Part shown: positions 29,877 to 41,250 of the stretch, piece by piece
Position numbering within the stretch: the first letter of the stretch is position 1
Layout of the letters: each line of letters opens with the position of its first letter
Source: Spodoptera frugiperda
Lineage: Eukaryota > Arthropoda > Insecta > Lepidoptera > Noctuidae
NCBI RefSeq assembly: GCF_023101765.2
Contig: NC_064233.1
Location: forward strand, 2,046,001-2,110,000
Reading direction: 5' to 3'
DNA length: 64,000 nt
The notes under the pieces: model-generated
Seen by the model: the letters and a program-made list of their open reading frames with translations, nothing else
Databases searched by the model: none
What the model was told of the DNA's origin: nothing
Position numbers and translations under genes: made by a program

Positions 29877-30079
29877 GCTCAAAAAGCCATCAGACCATCA
29901 CAGATGGGGCCCAGTAGTAGGGCTTATACCTGATCCAGAGCTCCGGACTACCTAGCGAGTTTACCGGGAACCCGGCTCGAAGGGCAGAAGTAGGAACGGG
30001 GTGGTTTTCAGTCAGTAAGAGTCTGACTCTCTCTCGCCACGCCCAAGGCGAGAGAAGTCAAGTTTTTCCCCCTAAAAAA
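29877..30079 (+). repeat. SINE-A, long form
   Basis: AGCCATCAGACCATCACAGA, GCTCCGGACTACCTAGCGAG and CCCCCTAAAAAAAG tail; shows the complete 5' to 3' extent of the family (about 200 bp). Confidence 0.8.
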
Positions 30080-30547
30080 AGAGTGTTTTGAAATATTTTC
30101 ACTAATAGCTAGAAGTTTGGATGAGTTACTGGTGCGTACAATAGGCTCGTCTCCATTGAACTTATAACTCTTGAATAGTAGGTGTGACTTCTATGTACCT
30201 AAAAATATTCACATTATATCTCCAAAAAGTAGCACAGGTCGGCGAGACATTACAATGCTAACAAATATCCAGTCGGCATCAAATATCAGAACTACTTTAA
30301 AGGAACAACACGTGCAATATGGCTGGCTCCCTAAATGGAGTCATACGTGAAGGTATTCCTAATTAAAGGATCAAGTTCAAGGTACTATGCAGGATGCAGT
30401 TGTCTGAGGAATGGAGAATGACCTTCAGAGACCTTTATAATCATCATTATGGAGACTGACTTTGAGCAACAACCCTTATAATCATCATCACACTTCAAGA
30501 CTATGAACATCCTCCTTAACATTTATCATTTTAAGGAACAGAGCATA
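30080..30547. other. No gene recognised
   Basis: No open frame or repeat signature I can assign. Confidence 0.4.
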
Positions 30548-30770
30548 AAGTTTCCTAAGAAAAGGAGTGTCCTCCGACCAGGCGAGGTGATCGTGCCTGG
30601 TGGGCTTTCTGCCGAACTGTTGTTCGTTGGGATTGTCTATCCATGTTTATTCGCATGTAAACTTCACATGTGCGATGTAGGATTTTTATGACGCCATCCG
30701 TTGATTTGTTCGTGGATAGTCCATGTGCGACTTCTGTCACTTGTCATGTGTCGCAACACCATTAACGCCT
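30548..30770 (+). repeat. Repeat F copy
   Basis: CCGACCAGGCGAGGTGATCG, CGTTGGGATTGTCTATCCAT and CATGTGCGACTTCTGTCACT. Two further copies at 50528 and 61571. Confidence 0.65.
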
Positions 30771-30834
30771 CGTTGAAAATCACTGTTTAAAAGGTTCAGG
30801 TTTATGTATCGTTATCTCATTTGGCTTAGCCAAC

Positions 30835-30975
30835 TGCTCAAAGGCTAAGGGTTTGCCACAATCTGCACTCTCACCAAGTGGGCTGGATATCGCATTTAAA
30901 AGAGTTCAGGTTTATCAGATAGCGCTGCCGCCTGGTGTGTGTAAAATGTGTAGTCCTTTCATTGGTTACTATGAT
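30835..30975 (+). repeat. SINE-B, diverged
   Basis: GGGTTTGCCACAATCTGCAC, AAGAGTTCAGGTTTATCAGA and AGCGCTGCCGCCTGG. Confidence 0.6.
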
Positions 30976-31244
30976 GATCCTGAGAAGAGTAGGTTGGTAA
31001 AAAGGATTTGCTGTCACTACATGGCTAATATGATGAGTCAACAAAGCTATTTTATTAAAAGAGTACGTTTTTCGGAAACCAATCTTACTTGGCATTCTCG
31101 CGATATGACTTATCTTCTATGAGTCATGAGTCGTTTCTTTTCTGGATAATATTTGGGAGCATCTATGCGTCATAGTGCATTCAGTAATTTAGGTAGTTAA
31201 AGTTGTTTTTCAGAACGTCTAATTATTCAGTAGGATGCGTGACG

Positions 31245-31360
31245 TCGCTGCGTTTGCACGCTGCTCATGATAAAGAGTCTCTCTGTGACTCAACTCGAAA
31301 CTAGTAGAGCTTTTCTCCTTTAATTTACGGGAGTAAACCGTAATTTTAAGATGTATAGAT
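31245..31360 (-). repeat. MITE-G copy
   Basis: CTGCTCATGATAAAGAGTCT, CGAAACTAGTAGAGCTTTTC and TAATTTACGGGAGTAAACCG. Confidence 0.55.
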
Positions 31361-31644
31361 GTCTCTTTCGCATAAAAACTATAATATGATACATACTCTG
31401 AAATTAAACATGGAGTGTTTATTATTAAGATAACGTCGGTAAAGCCACTGGCAAGTCAGCCACAACCTCCCAAAACCGCTGCAACTCCTGTAAACGAGGA
31501 TCTACAGCAGATAAAACCATAAAAAGCCACTAGCAGACGCAGACAACTTCAAATCATGTATACGCCAAAGATATTCCTGTGGAAAAATGCAATAATACTT
31601 TACCCAACCTGGGAATCAACTCATCCTCAGCAATCGCAGTTTGC

Positions 31645-31793
31645 TGTCGGTCTACCTAGCGGGTTACCGGGGCTCCGGCTCAAAAAGCAGGAGTAGGAAC
31701 GGGATGGTGTTTAGTCAGTAAGAGTCTGACAGTCCCTCTCGCTTCGTCCAAGCTGAGAGGAGTCATTGGATGATTTTCCTCCCTTAAAAAAAG
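31645..31793 (+). repeat. SINE-A copy
   Basis: TCTACCTAGCGGGTTACCGG to TTCCTCCCTTAAAAAAAGC. Confidence 0.75.
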
Positions 31794-32026
31794 CAATTAC
31801 AGTTTGCAAGCAGAAAGTTAATTATGTATTTAGTTTAAAAGTTATCAGCTCTGACCTTGACAATTTGGGAGGTTTGTGCTCAATAATTATCTTACAATGC
31901 ATTTTTAAATTAGGTTTTAATGACACTGATAAGGAGCCTAGACTCTTTTTTTATCTACACAGCATCTGTGAAGGTTCTTCCCCTTAGCTGTCGTAGTCTG
32001 ATCATCATAATTTTTAAAAAGAGAAA

Positions 32027-32182
32027 CGATGGAGTTTTTGCTCGTTCTTCTCCATTCAAAGCAACACTTTGGAACGAGCGCCTAGCTTCACTGACTGACA
32101 GACTGACGGACAATTCAATTTGACGTTTCAAAAGTGCCTAATTTAGGTTAAATTGAAATAAATGATTTGACTTTTACATTAT
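32027..32182 (+). mobile_element. LINE 3' end fragment
   Basis: GATGGAGTTTTTGCTCGTTC, ACACTTTGGAACGAGC and the tail AAATGATTTGACTTTTAC. Pseudoknot arms are mostly kept (stem 1 six bp, stem 2 eight bp). Confidence 0.75.
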
Positions 32183-32269
32183 CATCAATTTATCATAAAG
32201 AGTCTTGGTTTCATTATCATAAATTGTCTTTGCCGAAGTTTAGACTTACTTTCGTATATAGAGACTTTT

Positions 32270-32365
32270 AATGATTACTTAAACTATTCCTTTGTAACGA
32301 TTTTGTTCCGAAAACAATTGCTAAGGACTGGGTTAAGTAACCATTAAATGTCTTGGAGTGTGGCA
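32270..32365. mobile_element. MITE-P copy
   Basis: TTTAATGATTACTTAAACTA to TAACCATTAAATG with TGGAGTGTGG at the right; left terminus degraded. Confidence 0.65.
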
Positions 32366-32422
32366 GTTTGACTGTGATTTTAGAGAAAAGGCATAATAAG
32401 ACTAGTACAAAGAATTTAAATA

Positions 32423-32596
32423 CTAGCTTCTACCAGCAGCTTCATAAAAAGGCGGATAAAAAGTATCCTATCACCCAAGTCAGCTCTTACTCTGTCTCTA
32501 TACCAAATTTCATCGAAATCCGTTCAGTAGTTTCAGCATGATTGGTGGACAAACATCAACAAATAAAAATCCTTCTTATTTATAATATTAGTGTGA
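32423..32596 (-). mobile_element. Helitron-like element, 174 bp
   Basis: On -: begins TCACACTAATATTATAAATA and ends GGTAGAAGCTAG followed by host T. Same length and sequence class as 37647-37820. Confidence 0.75.
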
Positions 32597-32925
32597 TAGT
32601 GTGATTTGACGACTTGGGTGCCACTATTGGGTTAAAATATAAAAAAATAAAATATTAGGTATAGCGTATGTGGAATTTTCGATTTTCTAAAACTCTCAGC
32701 TGTTTAAAAAACAATTGACTTATAACATGTTACATAACTGGCCAAAATATGACTTTAATTACACTTCTGCCTACCCCACCACGGAACAACACGCGTTCTA
32801 TTATATTTTAACAAAGAATCCCAACAAAAACCATCTAACCAAACTCCAAACTACAAAAGTGAACCGATCAAACAGGTAGTTGCGCCCGCGCAAACTAAAC
32901 TACCTTTTTTTTCATTAGAAAGCAG

Positions 32926-32926
<1 letters not shown>

Positions 32927-32954
<28 letters not shown>
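32927..32954. repeat. (CA)n microsatellite
   Basis: About 14 CA units without interruption. Confidence 0.9.
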
Positions 32955-32958
<4 letters not shown>

Positions 32959-33111
32959 CGTTGCTTCTCGTACGTACATCTATAACAAGTAGAATATTAC
33001 CACAACATGTCTTCTTAACATAGGGTTTGCTATAATCCTCATGCTTACTAATTTACTTGGGGATTACAGCAATGTCACCAAAAATTCAGATGATGTCGCT
33101 GCCTTTGGCTT

Positions 33112-33240
33112 TTTTTTGAGGGGCGAGAATCATCTAGTGACTTCCCCCGCCTTGGGTGAGGCGAGAGGGACTGTCAAAATCTTACTGACTAAAAAGCAGG
33201 AGTAGGAACGGGGTGGCCCGTTTCTACTCCTGCTTTGCCC
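33112..33240 (-). repeat. SINE-A with internal inverted duplication
   Basis: Starts as a reverse copy (GAGGGGCGAGAATCATCTAG to TTACTGACTAAAAA), then switches to forward sequence AGCAGGAGTAGGAACGGGGT, then back to CCCGTTTCTACTCCTGCT. Confidence 0.65.
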
Positions 33241-33494
33241 GGACTGTAAGCAGTTTTAAGATATGCGCATACGCACACATGCACAGATTATAATGTATGG
33301 TACTCTTATACAAAATAATAAAAATAAAATTAACTATTTGTAGAAATCTTTGTTGTGCTTAATTGGTATGTAATTAAGTTTTTGGGTTAAAATAATTTGA
33401 TATGAAATGTTTTGATTTATTTGATATAGCTCTCAAAGGCGTGTGGTGACGACAGAGTAGAATACATTAGTCACCATCCCTACTCTCCCCGCGG
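33241..33494. other. No gene recognised
   Basis: AT-rich sequence. Confidence 0.4.
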
Positions 33495-33645
33495 GTGTCA
33501 TATACCCGGCTAAGGGACTACATTTTAGACAGAGACCGTGCAGCAGCGCTCTCTGATAAACCTGAGCCTTTTATACTGCGATCTCCAATTTTTGCCAAGA
33601 TTTTTGTAGACCCCTCTTATGTGGAGTTCAGAGTCCATAGGCCAG
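33495..33645 (-). repeat. SINE-B copy
   Basis: GGGACTACATTTTAGACAGA, GCAGCGCTCTCTGATAAACC, CTTTTATACTGCGATCTCCA. Confidence 0.75.
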
Positions 33646-34149
33646 AAGTGGACCAAAAAATCGAGTGACGACACTTCTAGGTACATTTTATACGTAGATA
33701 TGACGACTCCTAAACTTTAATTCGTTTTATCTAAGTATTGTTATCTTAAAAAAATACGTGTCTAATATTTTTTAATTACCTAACTGAGGGACTAAATACA
33801 TTTTTAATTTTCATACTCCGTCATCATTCCTATTGGACATACTTTAACACCTCTGCTTATACAGCAAGCGTTGTGTTCATGACATGTATTCGAAAAGAAT
33901 TTTAAAACAAAAGTATCATTTACACACACACAGGTACACAACAGTTAAACGGAATCCATCGATATAATTCACGGAAGTTTATCGATCATGTTCCCCGCAC
34001 TATTGTAATCGGAACTGCATGTCACAACACTAGCCGGGTCTCTGACCTTTTGGCAGGTTTTTCAACTTTGTTTCGCGAAATTTCGTTTTGTGTGACCTCT
34101 TTTGCGTTTTTGGATTCATTTTATAGGTAGCTGATTGCATTGCTTAAAT
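33646..34149. other. No gene recognised
   Basis: AT-rich; a short (CA)n run at about 33923. Confidence 0.4.
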
Positions 34150-34465
34150 AGTGGTGCTGAGCAACAAGTCTTGGGTTGGATCCCAACTTGGAAACTGTCA
34201 GATTTCTCAGTAATAACACGGAGTTTAAAATTGTGCCCGGTATAAGAATGATTTGCACCCAGAGATGTGCTATAATTATAGCTGTGCTAGGAAGATGTAA
34301 TAGCTAAACTATGCCGGAGATGTGTACAACCTAGCGGGTAACCGTGGCTCCGACTCGTAGCAGGAGTAGGAACGGGGTAGTGTTTAGTCAGTAAGAATGA
34401 AACTCTCTCTCGCCTCACCCAAGGTCGAAGAAATCATTCGGTGATTTTCCTCCTCAAAAAAAAAG
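34150..34465 (+). repeat. SINE-C, MITE-E and SINE-A fragments in tandem
   Basis: SINE-C head/body to 34245 (GGGTTGGATCCCAAC, AAAATTGTGCCCGGTATAAG), MITE-E end 34255-34325 (CCAGAGATGTGCTATAATTA), then SINE-A 34327-34465 with CCTCCTCAAAAAAAAAG. Confidence 0.6.
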
Positions 34466-35035
34466 GGTGGTGTTGAGTGAAAATTCTCCATCTTTGACAA
34501 CGACATTAATTGAGTATCAATACACAAATGTTACTAAATATTTCTCGTTTAACAATATCTTCGGTTTCCAGCTTTGCCTTACATTATTTGTAAATAGAAA
34601 AACTAGGTGAAAAAAAACAGTAGATTACGCATCGCCATAATTTTTTGTTCGACAAACGGGCGAACGTCCTTTCCAACCGCCCAGTGTATCTTGGCACGCG
34701 GCGAAATGAGGAACTACATTCAAATTTGACTATTCATAATAGACACTAGCGTCACACTAAATTTTGATTCGAACAGCGCACTTATCACGTGGAAAATAAG
34801 GTTGGTTTTTGTATGTTTTTTTATCATGAGTGTCAATGTAATTTGGTCAGTGTCTTGTATATGTTTTTTGCTGCAAAACCTTCTAAAAGTCATGTTGCTA
34901 CGTGTTTTTTTGGGAAAAAACTGGTTGGGAAGCGAGGCGTGACTGTTTTGTTTTGATAGGTGTTTTCCGTCAGCTTTAGTTTACAATCGCCTTATTATAA
35001 AGCATGGCGATAATGCTTGCCAAGTTTGGAGGTTA
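34466..35035. other. No gene recognised
   Basis: No assigned repeats or open frames. Confidence 0.4.
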
Positions 35036-35187
35036 TCTGCGGACTACCTAGCAGGTTTACCGGGGCTCCGGCTCGAAAAGCAGGAGTAGGAACGGGGTGG
35101 TTTTTAGTCAGTAAGAGTCTGACACTCTCTCTCGCCTCGCCCAAGATGGGAGAAGTCATTGGATGATATTCCCCCCTTAAAATAAAA
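35036..35187 (+). repeat. SINE-A copy
   Basis: TCTGCGGACTACCTAGCAGG to GGATGATATTCCCCCCTTAA. Confidence 0.8.
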
Positions 35188-35867
35188 GCTTGGAGGTTAT
35201 AGCAAAACCTTACCTTCTTATGTAGAAGCTATAGTCCAATAGTGGACGATGACAATGCTGGCATTGTTTATCTGCTTCAAATTGAAAAACCACATGGTTT
35301 TACGGTGGCAAGAATGACATCGCTCCTTTTTTACATGGCAGAGTAAAATCATCGGATTTCCCGATAGTTCGGTATAAAAATATAAGCGATGAGTGTTTTT
35401 TCCTGTAACTTCGCCCATAGTAACCAAATCGTCAGGAATTATACATCCAAATCTTCCTCACGGATTAGTCTATTCAGTATAAAATTGCATAAAAATCCGT
35501 TCAGTAGTTTTCGAGTTTATCGCAAACAGACATGATCGAGCACTTTGTTTGTTACGAGACTACTTAATAAAATCGATTTTCATGCATGCGCAAGAGTGTA
35601 AAAAAGGTTCCAAAACCACGATAAAGGCGACCGAAACTGTTTGTAAAAGCAAAGTTTCATTTTAAAAGACAAACAATAGGAGGTGACGTCATGGCATTCT
35701 ATCTGGATCTCATTACTGTGTGTTTGTAAACATACAGTGGTATCTGATGAATGTGCGTACAAGCAGACATTTTTATTATTATTCTGTTCACTAGACAATC
35801 GGGCGTAACACCGTCTGCTCTGACGTAATTCTGTAAAAGTATTGTAACTATGTTAGATGGATGTTCA
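35188..35867. other. No gene; Helitron-like fragment near 35440-35545
   Basis: AAAATCCGTTCAGTAGTTTT resembles the interior of the 174-bp Helitron family in reverse. Confidence 0.35.
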
Positions 35868-36308
35868 CAGCTCATGTAGTGCAGAGATTGTCCAGTCAAC
35901 AAGCATGTAGCGTAGACTGTCCAGGCGACACACGTACTTAGGTATCGTCATGAGCTAATGTTCACATGTAAACAGCAGCTCATGTAGTGCAGAGATTGTC
36001 CAGTCAACAAGCATGTAGCGTAGACTGTCCAGGCGACACACGTACTTAGGTATCGTCATGAACTAATGTTCACATGTAAACAGCAGCTCATGTAGTGTAG
36101 ATGTCCAGTCAACAAGCATGTAGCGTAGACTGTCCAGGCGACACACGTACTTAGGTATCGTCATGAGCTAATGTTCACATGTAAACAGCAGCTCATGTAG
36201 TGCAGAGATTGTCCAGTCAACAAGGATGTAGCGTAGACTGTCCAGGCGACACACGTACTTAGGTATCGTCATGAGCTAATGTTCACATGTAAACAGCAGC
36301 TCATGTAG
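35868..36308. repeat. 108-bp minisatellite, 4.1 copies
   Basis: Unit starts CAGCTCATGTAGTGCAGAGA; boundaries at 35868, 35976, 36084, 36189, 36297 give periods 108, 108, 105 and 108. Units differ by only a few bases; the third lacks 3 bp. Recent expansion. Confidence 0.95.
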
Positions 36309-36559
36309 AGCATAGTATATGATGTTATGTAATAATATGTACATAATTGAGTTATATGATGCAAGTTTATCTCTTATATGCCTTCCATACTAACTACTTT
36401 GTATGTTAATAGGCACACGCATATTTATTCACTAAGATTAGATTTATTCTAGATCGTAGTCACATTTATATTGCTCTTGTTACTCGATGACTCGGAAACG
36501 GCTGAGCCGAGATGGATATTTAAAGACAAACGGTTTTCTATAGAATTGGGGGTAAATGA

Positions 36560-36625
36560 GCATGCGGATCACCTGATGGTAAGCGATTAGCGCCACCCAT
36601 CGGCTCTTGGTAAACCATTGTTTTT
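36560..36625 (-). repeat. Repeat D fragment
   Basis: GCGGATCACCTGATGGTAAG then CGATTAGCGCCACCCAT. Confidence 0.6.
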
Positions 36626-36667
36626 ATTTACATGACATAATGTCATATTTTGTTGATAAGAGTGGCT

Positions 36668-36980
36668 AAAGTGCTCTTTCACCAGAGATGTGCTATGCTA
36701 TGTTGCTGTGAATGCGTTTGGCTTCCACCAATCATATTCATTGGTACACATAGCCTTGCACCGGTGAAAAAGGACTCCACTAAGCTATGTTGTTTATGTG
36801 GAAAGATGCGTGCTATAGATGGCTTCCCTACTATCGATACATTTCATACTCGAGCTGCGCATTTTCCTCACACAGCTACATAGATTAGTATTGGTGGAAA
36901 CGGTCACGTAGTTTCACAACTTAACTATAACATCTTCCTAGCATACGAGTAGCTACATCTCTGATGGAAAAACGCTTTAA
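36668..36980 (+). mobile_element. MITE-E, nearly complete
   Basis: TGCTCTTTCACCAGAGATGT left, AGCTACATCTCTGATGGAAA right; interior GTGTTGGA-type inverted words match the 46253 copy. Confidence 0.75.
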
Positions 36981-36984
36981 CGGA

Positions 36985-37125
36985 CTACACATTAGACAGA
37001 GACCGGGCAGCAGCGCTCTCTGATAAACCTGAACCTTTTATACTGCGATCTCCAACACGTCTGCGGAGATTTTGGTAAGCCCTCTTATGTAGAGGAGGCC
37101 CATAGTCCAGGAGGGGACTGTCACG
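36985..37125 (-). repeat. SINE-B copy
   Basis: ACACATTAGACAGAGACCGG, CCTTTTATACTGCGATCTCC, AGTCCAGGAGGGGACTGTCA. Confidence 0.75.
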
Positions 37126-37646
37126 TGTTGTTGATATGTTAATGATGTTTTAAAAAACAGTCTAATCATTCTTACGTTTGTCCAACGTTTGTTCTAAAAC
37201 GAAGTTCACGGTCGTATGTTTGTCAGTTTTTGCGTCAGTTTTTTAGTCCGCAAGACTAATTGTGGTTACAAAAATATCCGTGTGTCGCCTACGCAGGTGT
37301 AATGGAAAATTATTTCGCTAATAACACTCTGTGAAGAGTGTGGATAGTTTTCTTTGTAAAATATACTGTACTAGCATTCGCCCGTGGCTTTGCTTGTGTT
37401 AACAAGTATTATATTATTGTTAATGGGATTTATCAAAATCTTTTCTCTGAAGATGCCATCACGAGACATACTCAATTAAAATAGAGGCGCTTTACTATGA
37501 CAGATGCAGCGAAATCGTTACGTCTGTTCCTGATTTATGAGCTCCTATCATGGCTTGAAATTAGTCGGGATACTTCGAAAACTTGCGTGTGTAAACCGTT
37601 TTGTTTAAACCGTTGTGTAAACCGTTTTTGGTGATATTTAATAATA
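37126..37646. other. No gene recognised
   Basis: A tandem AAACCGTTTTG/TAAACCGTTTTT word repeats near 37590-37630. Confidence 0.4.
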
Positions 37647-37820
37647 TCACACTAATACCATAAATGTGAAAGTTTGTTTAGATGTTTATCCGTCAATTAC
37701 GCTGAAACTACTGAACAGATTTTGATGAAAATTGGTATACAGACAGAGTATGAGCTGACTTGGATGATAGGATAGTTTTTATCCCACGGAAACGCAAGTG
37801 GAGTCACTGGCAGAAGCTAG
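37647..37820 (+). mobile_element. Helitron-like element, 174 bp
   Basis: TCACACTAATACCATAAATG start after host A, GGCAGAAGCTAG end before host T. Confidence 0.75.
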
Positions 37821-37987
37821 TAAAGTATAAGTATCATCTTCAACCCATCTTTGGAACAGTGTATCGACAAAACGAGAGGCGTTGACCCACAGAGTATTAT
37901 TACAGTCCCAAAATGAAGTGAAGAGCTTTTAATAAAAATGAAGCTTGTTTCCTTCGGTTTTATGTGAAATTTTCAAAAGCAGACATG

Positions 37988-38106
37988 CTTTTTTTAAGGG
38001 GGAAATCATCCAGTGTCTACTCCCGCCTGGGGCGAGCTGAGAGTCTCAGACTTACTGACTAAAAACCACCCCGTTCCTACTCTTACTCTTTGAGCTAGAG
38101 CCCCGA
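37988..38106 (-). repeat. SINE-A, left member of an inverted pair
   Basis: TTTTTTAAGGGGGAAATCAT to TTTGAGCTAGAGCCCCGAC. Confidence 0.75.
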
Positions 38107-38278
38107 CTAGATCTGGAGCTGCGGACTACTTAGCGGGTTTACCGCGGCTCCAGCTCGAAAAGCAGGAGAAGTAACGGGGTGGTTTTTAGTCAGTAAGAGT
38201 CTGACACTACCTCTCGCCTCGCCCAAGGCGGGAGAAGTCAATTGATGATTTTCCCCCTCAAAAAAAAAAAAAAAGAAA
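38107..38278 (+). repeat. SINE-A, right member of an inverted pair
   Basis: GATCTGGAGCTGCGGACTAC to CCCTCAAAAAAAAAAAAAAA. It abuts the reverse copy head to head, so a transcript could fold into a hairpin of over 100 bp. Confidence 0.8.
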
Positions 38279-38448
38279 ATAGCCCCGATATTGTTGCACG
38301 GATGAACATGAAGAAGTCAGCAAAAGACGTTAATTTGCATCCAATGACCTGTATGACCCCAAATTGTATCCATTTTTTTATAACCTCCCAAAACATAATA
38401 ACCTTCCAAGAATGCATTTTTTTGCATCACCTCTCTAAATAAAGGGTA

Positions 38449-38852
38449 TTATATAGGGTGTAAAAAAAAAGGGGGTATACATATCAAGTGCACGGTTTCT
38501 AGATAACATAACAAACGATACGGGAAGGGTTTCTTAAACTCATGTTTTCATGGAACGAAGTTATGAATTTTTCCAATACATAAAATTCCAGAAACCGAAC
38601 ATCAAAATTAGGTAGTTACAGGTACTAGGCGATCAGATTTACAGAAGAAATGTTTCGTAATTAGCGAGTGACCCCTGTAGTGCTGTGATACGTTTGTATG
38701 ATGATTTAAAATCAAGAACCATGCGACATCAAATATTTGTTGCCAATTTTTTTTAAACGTATTTTAAGCTGAAACTTTGTGTAGAGATTCTATTCAATCT
38801 GTATTCTTCAGTGCTTCTTGATGTATATGGGTATTTTGTTACACCCTGTATA
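38449..38852. mobile_element. TIR element with TAGGGTGTAA ends
   Basis: Left TATAGGGTGTAAAAAAA, right TTTGTTACACCCTGTATA. Inverted ends of about 10-14 bp, 400 bp long, no coding. Target duplication unclear. Confidence 0.55.
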
Positions 38853-39597
38853 CCCTACCTATGACCTTAGCAACCTTTCTAAAAGTCGTCCAATCAGGTC
38901 CAGGATACGATACCGGAGTGGAGTCACCAACCTGACCAAGGCCGTTGGGGGGCAACGCACTTAGTGGCAATACCCTGCTCGAATTGTGCGCTTGCGCATG
39001 TTGACTTGCTATTATTAGTACGGTAGGTTCTCGTCCTGTTGGGTTATCGATCAGATTCGGACCAGGTGGCTGTGTCGCCTTTTTGGTCTACTTAAATGAT
39101 AGACAGTTATTATTTCCGATTTAAAATTAATGTATAATAAAATTTTGCTTGACCAAGAATCGATCCTGTGAACTCTTAATCTCTCGTCGACGCAACGGAG
39201 TGATACGAAAATATTTTTAAATTTTATGTCAGTTCGTTTTAAGATTGTGACTAATAGGATTTCCAAAACGCATAAACTGAAAAAAAAAATAAAAAAAAAA
39301 CCATTACCACCTTTTACCCAACCCGGTAATCGAACCCACACCGTCCCATCAACAACATAACAGTAGTGCCTACAAAACAAAATCCCGTGTAACATCAGTG
39401 TACAACAACTATTTTTTAAAACCTAGACTTAGACTTTTACCAGTTAAATACTCTCGTAAACACTAGGTTTTCGAAGTAGGTCAAATGACCTAGTTTCCAA
39501 CCGACCTTGTGTTCGAAAGCGTAGTTGCAGTTTTTGGTATATTTTTAAACAGTCTATAAATAGACTCGAATGGTAGTCTTGTTGGTGTAGTTGGGGA
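38853..39597. other. tRNA-like SINE heads, no gene
   Basis: On -, GTGTGGGTTCGATTACCGGG (around 39330) carries a B-box; AGGATCGATTCTTGGTCAAG (around 39160) is a second degraded head. The 114-codon open frame at 39051-39395 is made of this repeat. Confidence 0.45.
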
Positions 39598-39745
39598 AAG
39601 TTCGACTGTCGGACTAGGGGTCTTGGGTTAGGTCAAATATTAATGGAGATTTTCGTAATGTATTAATGGTTACAATATGGAGTCTGATATTGTGTCCGGT
39701 GTATGGCAAAGGGCTTACCTCTTAGTGGGAATCGTATCATAACTT
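39598..39745 (+). repeat. SINE-C, diverged
   Basis: TATGGAGTCTGATATTGTGT, GTGTATGGCAAAGGGCTTAC. Confidence 0.5.
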
Positions 39746-39754
39746 TTTTATGGT

Positions 39755-40020
39755 ATAAGCCGGTAAACGAGCAGGCGGAAAATCTCATGGTAAGTAATCG
39801 CCGCTGCCCATGGACACCCGAAACACTAGAGGCGTTACAAGTGCGTTGCCGTTTTGGAGGTTAAGAATTTAAGTGTTGTTGGGGAATCAGGGATTGGGAA
39901 GATAATTAACCTCACTCACACAACGCAAGCCTAGTTCCAGGTCAATTTTCCTTTAGGCTGTGTTATCATTCCGGTCGATTGAGCTCATTCGTGCCGAAGC
40001 ATGGCTCTCCCCACACTTGA
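39755..40020 (-). repeat. Repeat D, long form
   Basis: AGCCGGTAAACGAGCAGGCG at the left; CTCACTCACACAACGCAAGC and CATTCGTGCCGAAGCATGGC at the right. Confidence 0.65.
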
Positions 40021-40081
40021 AAATATAACTAGATGTTACATCGCCCACCTCTGCTTAACTCTTAAGCCTAATTTTTCTAGC

Positions 40082-40590
40082 CTATAAAATGTATCATCCA
40101 AATCCGTTTAGTAGTTTTTGCGTAAAAGAGTAACAAACACACATACACTCTCACAAACTTTCGCATATACATATAATATTAGTTAGGATAACTGACCTCA
40201 CCCAACCCCAATTATATTATAGGTCACTCAGGACATTTAACTTAGAAACCTTTACACTTAGCTAATTCGATTTAAAGTTAACTTTACGCATGGTTAAGTT
40301 TTTAAAGTCATTTATAGATGATGGTCTACTAGCTTCTTACAGCGGCTTCGCTCGCCGTTCCCGTGGGGTAAAAAGTAGCCTATGTGTTATTCCAGACTGT
40401 AATCTACCCTCCAAACATCCCATACCTTTCAGCAAAATCTGTCATATAGAAAAGAAGTCCCCTGACGCGTATGTCTACAAACAGAGAGATACATACATAT
40501 GTATGTATGTATGAACGCGGTAAACTCAAAAACTACTGGCCGGATTTTTGTACGATTGTCACCATTGGATAGATAGTGTGATACCTGAAG
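40082..40590 (-). repeat. Helitron-like fragments
   Basis: 40082-40190 (ATCCAAATCCGTTTAGTAGT to CATATAATATTAG) and 40330-40445 (CTAGCTTCTTACAGCGGCTT, GTTATTCCAGACTGTAATCT) are pieces of the 180-bp family in reverse. (ATGT)n at 40495-40512. Confidence 0.5.
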
Positions 40591-40599
40591 ACTAGTACA

Positions 40600-40655
40600 A
40601 GAGCCGTGCCCTCAAAGAGCCATTAGACCACCACAGATGACCCAGTGGGGCAGTG
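40600..40655 (+). repeat. SINE-A 5' fragment
   Basis: CAAAGAGCCATTAGACCACC then ACAGATG. Confidence 0.5.
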
Positions 40656-40977
40656 AATAGAAAAGTATAGTTATTATTCTGAAAATGAGTTTTTAGTTGT
40701 GCCCGGTATATAGCAAAAGCTTGTCCCTTACTGTAATACATACTATACCTGTATTTTTGCCTTTTGTTGCTAATTTCTTTGTGTGGATAATACTCAATTA
40801 GTCTAAAGATATACCTTGTCCATTTTTTCAAAAGGGATCATTGTCTGTATATAGTATTTGACAAAATTCTTGCACATTGAATAGCTTGCGCTTACCTACA
40901 GAGGTGTTTGTAATGACAAATGGAAATGTAACTTAAACCTTTAACAATAGAACTTCAATTCCAATAATTGTTTTTTT

Positions 40978-41092
40978 GACAATGGAGTTTCTTGCTCGTT
41001 CTTCTCTATAGGAATCTACACTTTGGAACGAGCATCTAGCTTCATTGATAGACTATTATATTTTGACGTTTTAAAAGTGCTTGTATGTTCAT
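40978..41092 (+). mobile_element. LINE 3' end fragment
   Basis: AATGGAGTTTCTTGCTCGTT to GACGTTTTAAAAGTGCTTG; stem 2 arms of the pseudoknot intact. Confidence 0.7.
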
Positions 41093-41144
41093 GTGACTGA
41101 GGATACCAGAAGCACATTCCCAAACCTCAATACTATAACTCCCC

Positions 41145-41250
41145 CAAAAGGGCAGCAATGCAGTTGTAACGCCTCTGGTGTTGCGGGTATCCATGGGCGC
41201 CGCTGATAGCTTACCATCAGGCACTCCATCTACTCGTTTACCGAGCTATT
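41145..41250 (+). repeat. Repeat D copy
   Basis: CCTCTGGTGTTGCGGGTATC, GCCGCTGATAGCTTACCATC. Confidence 0.65.

Noticed and set aside
35868..36308. CRISPR array
   Set aside because: The whole 108-bp unit repeats, with no alternation of short repeats and unique spacers, and the context is animal DNA.
39051..39395. 114-codon open frame on -
   Set aside because: Built from tRNA-like SINE heads and an oligo-A/T run.
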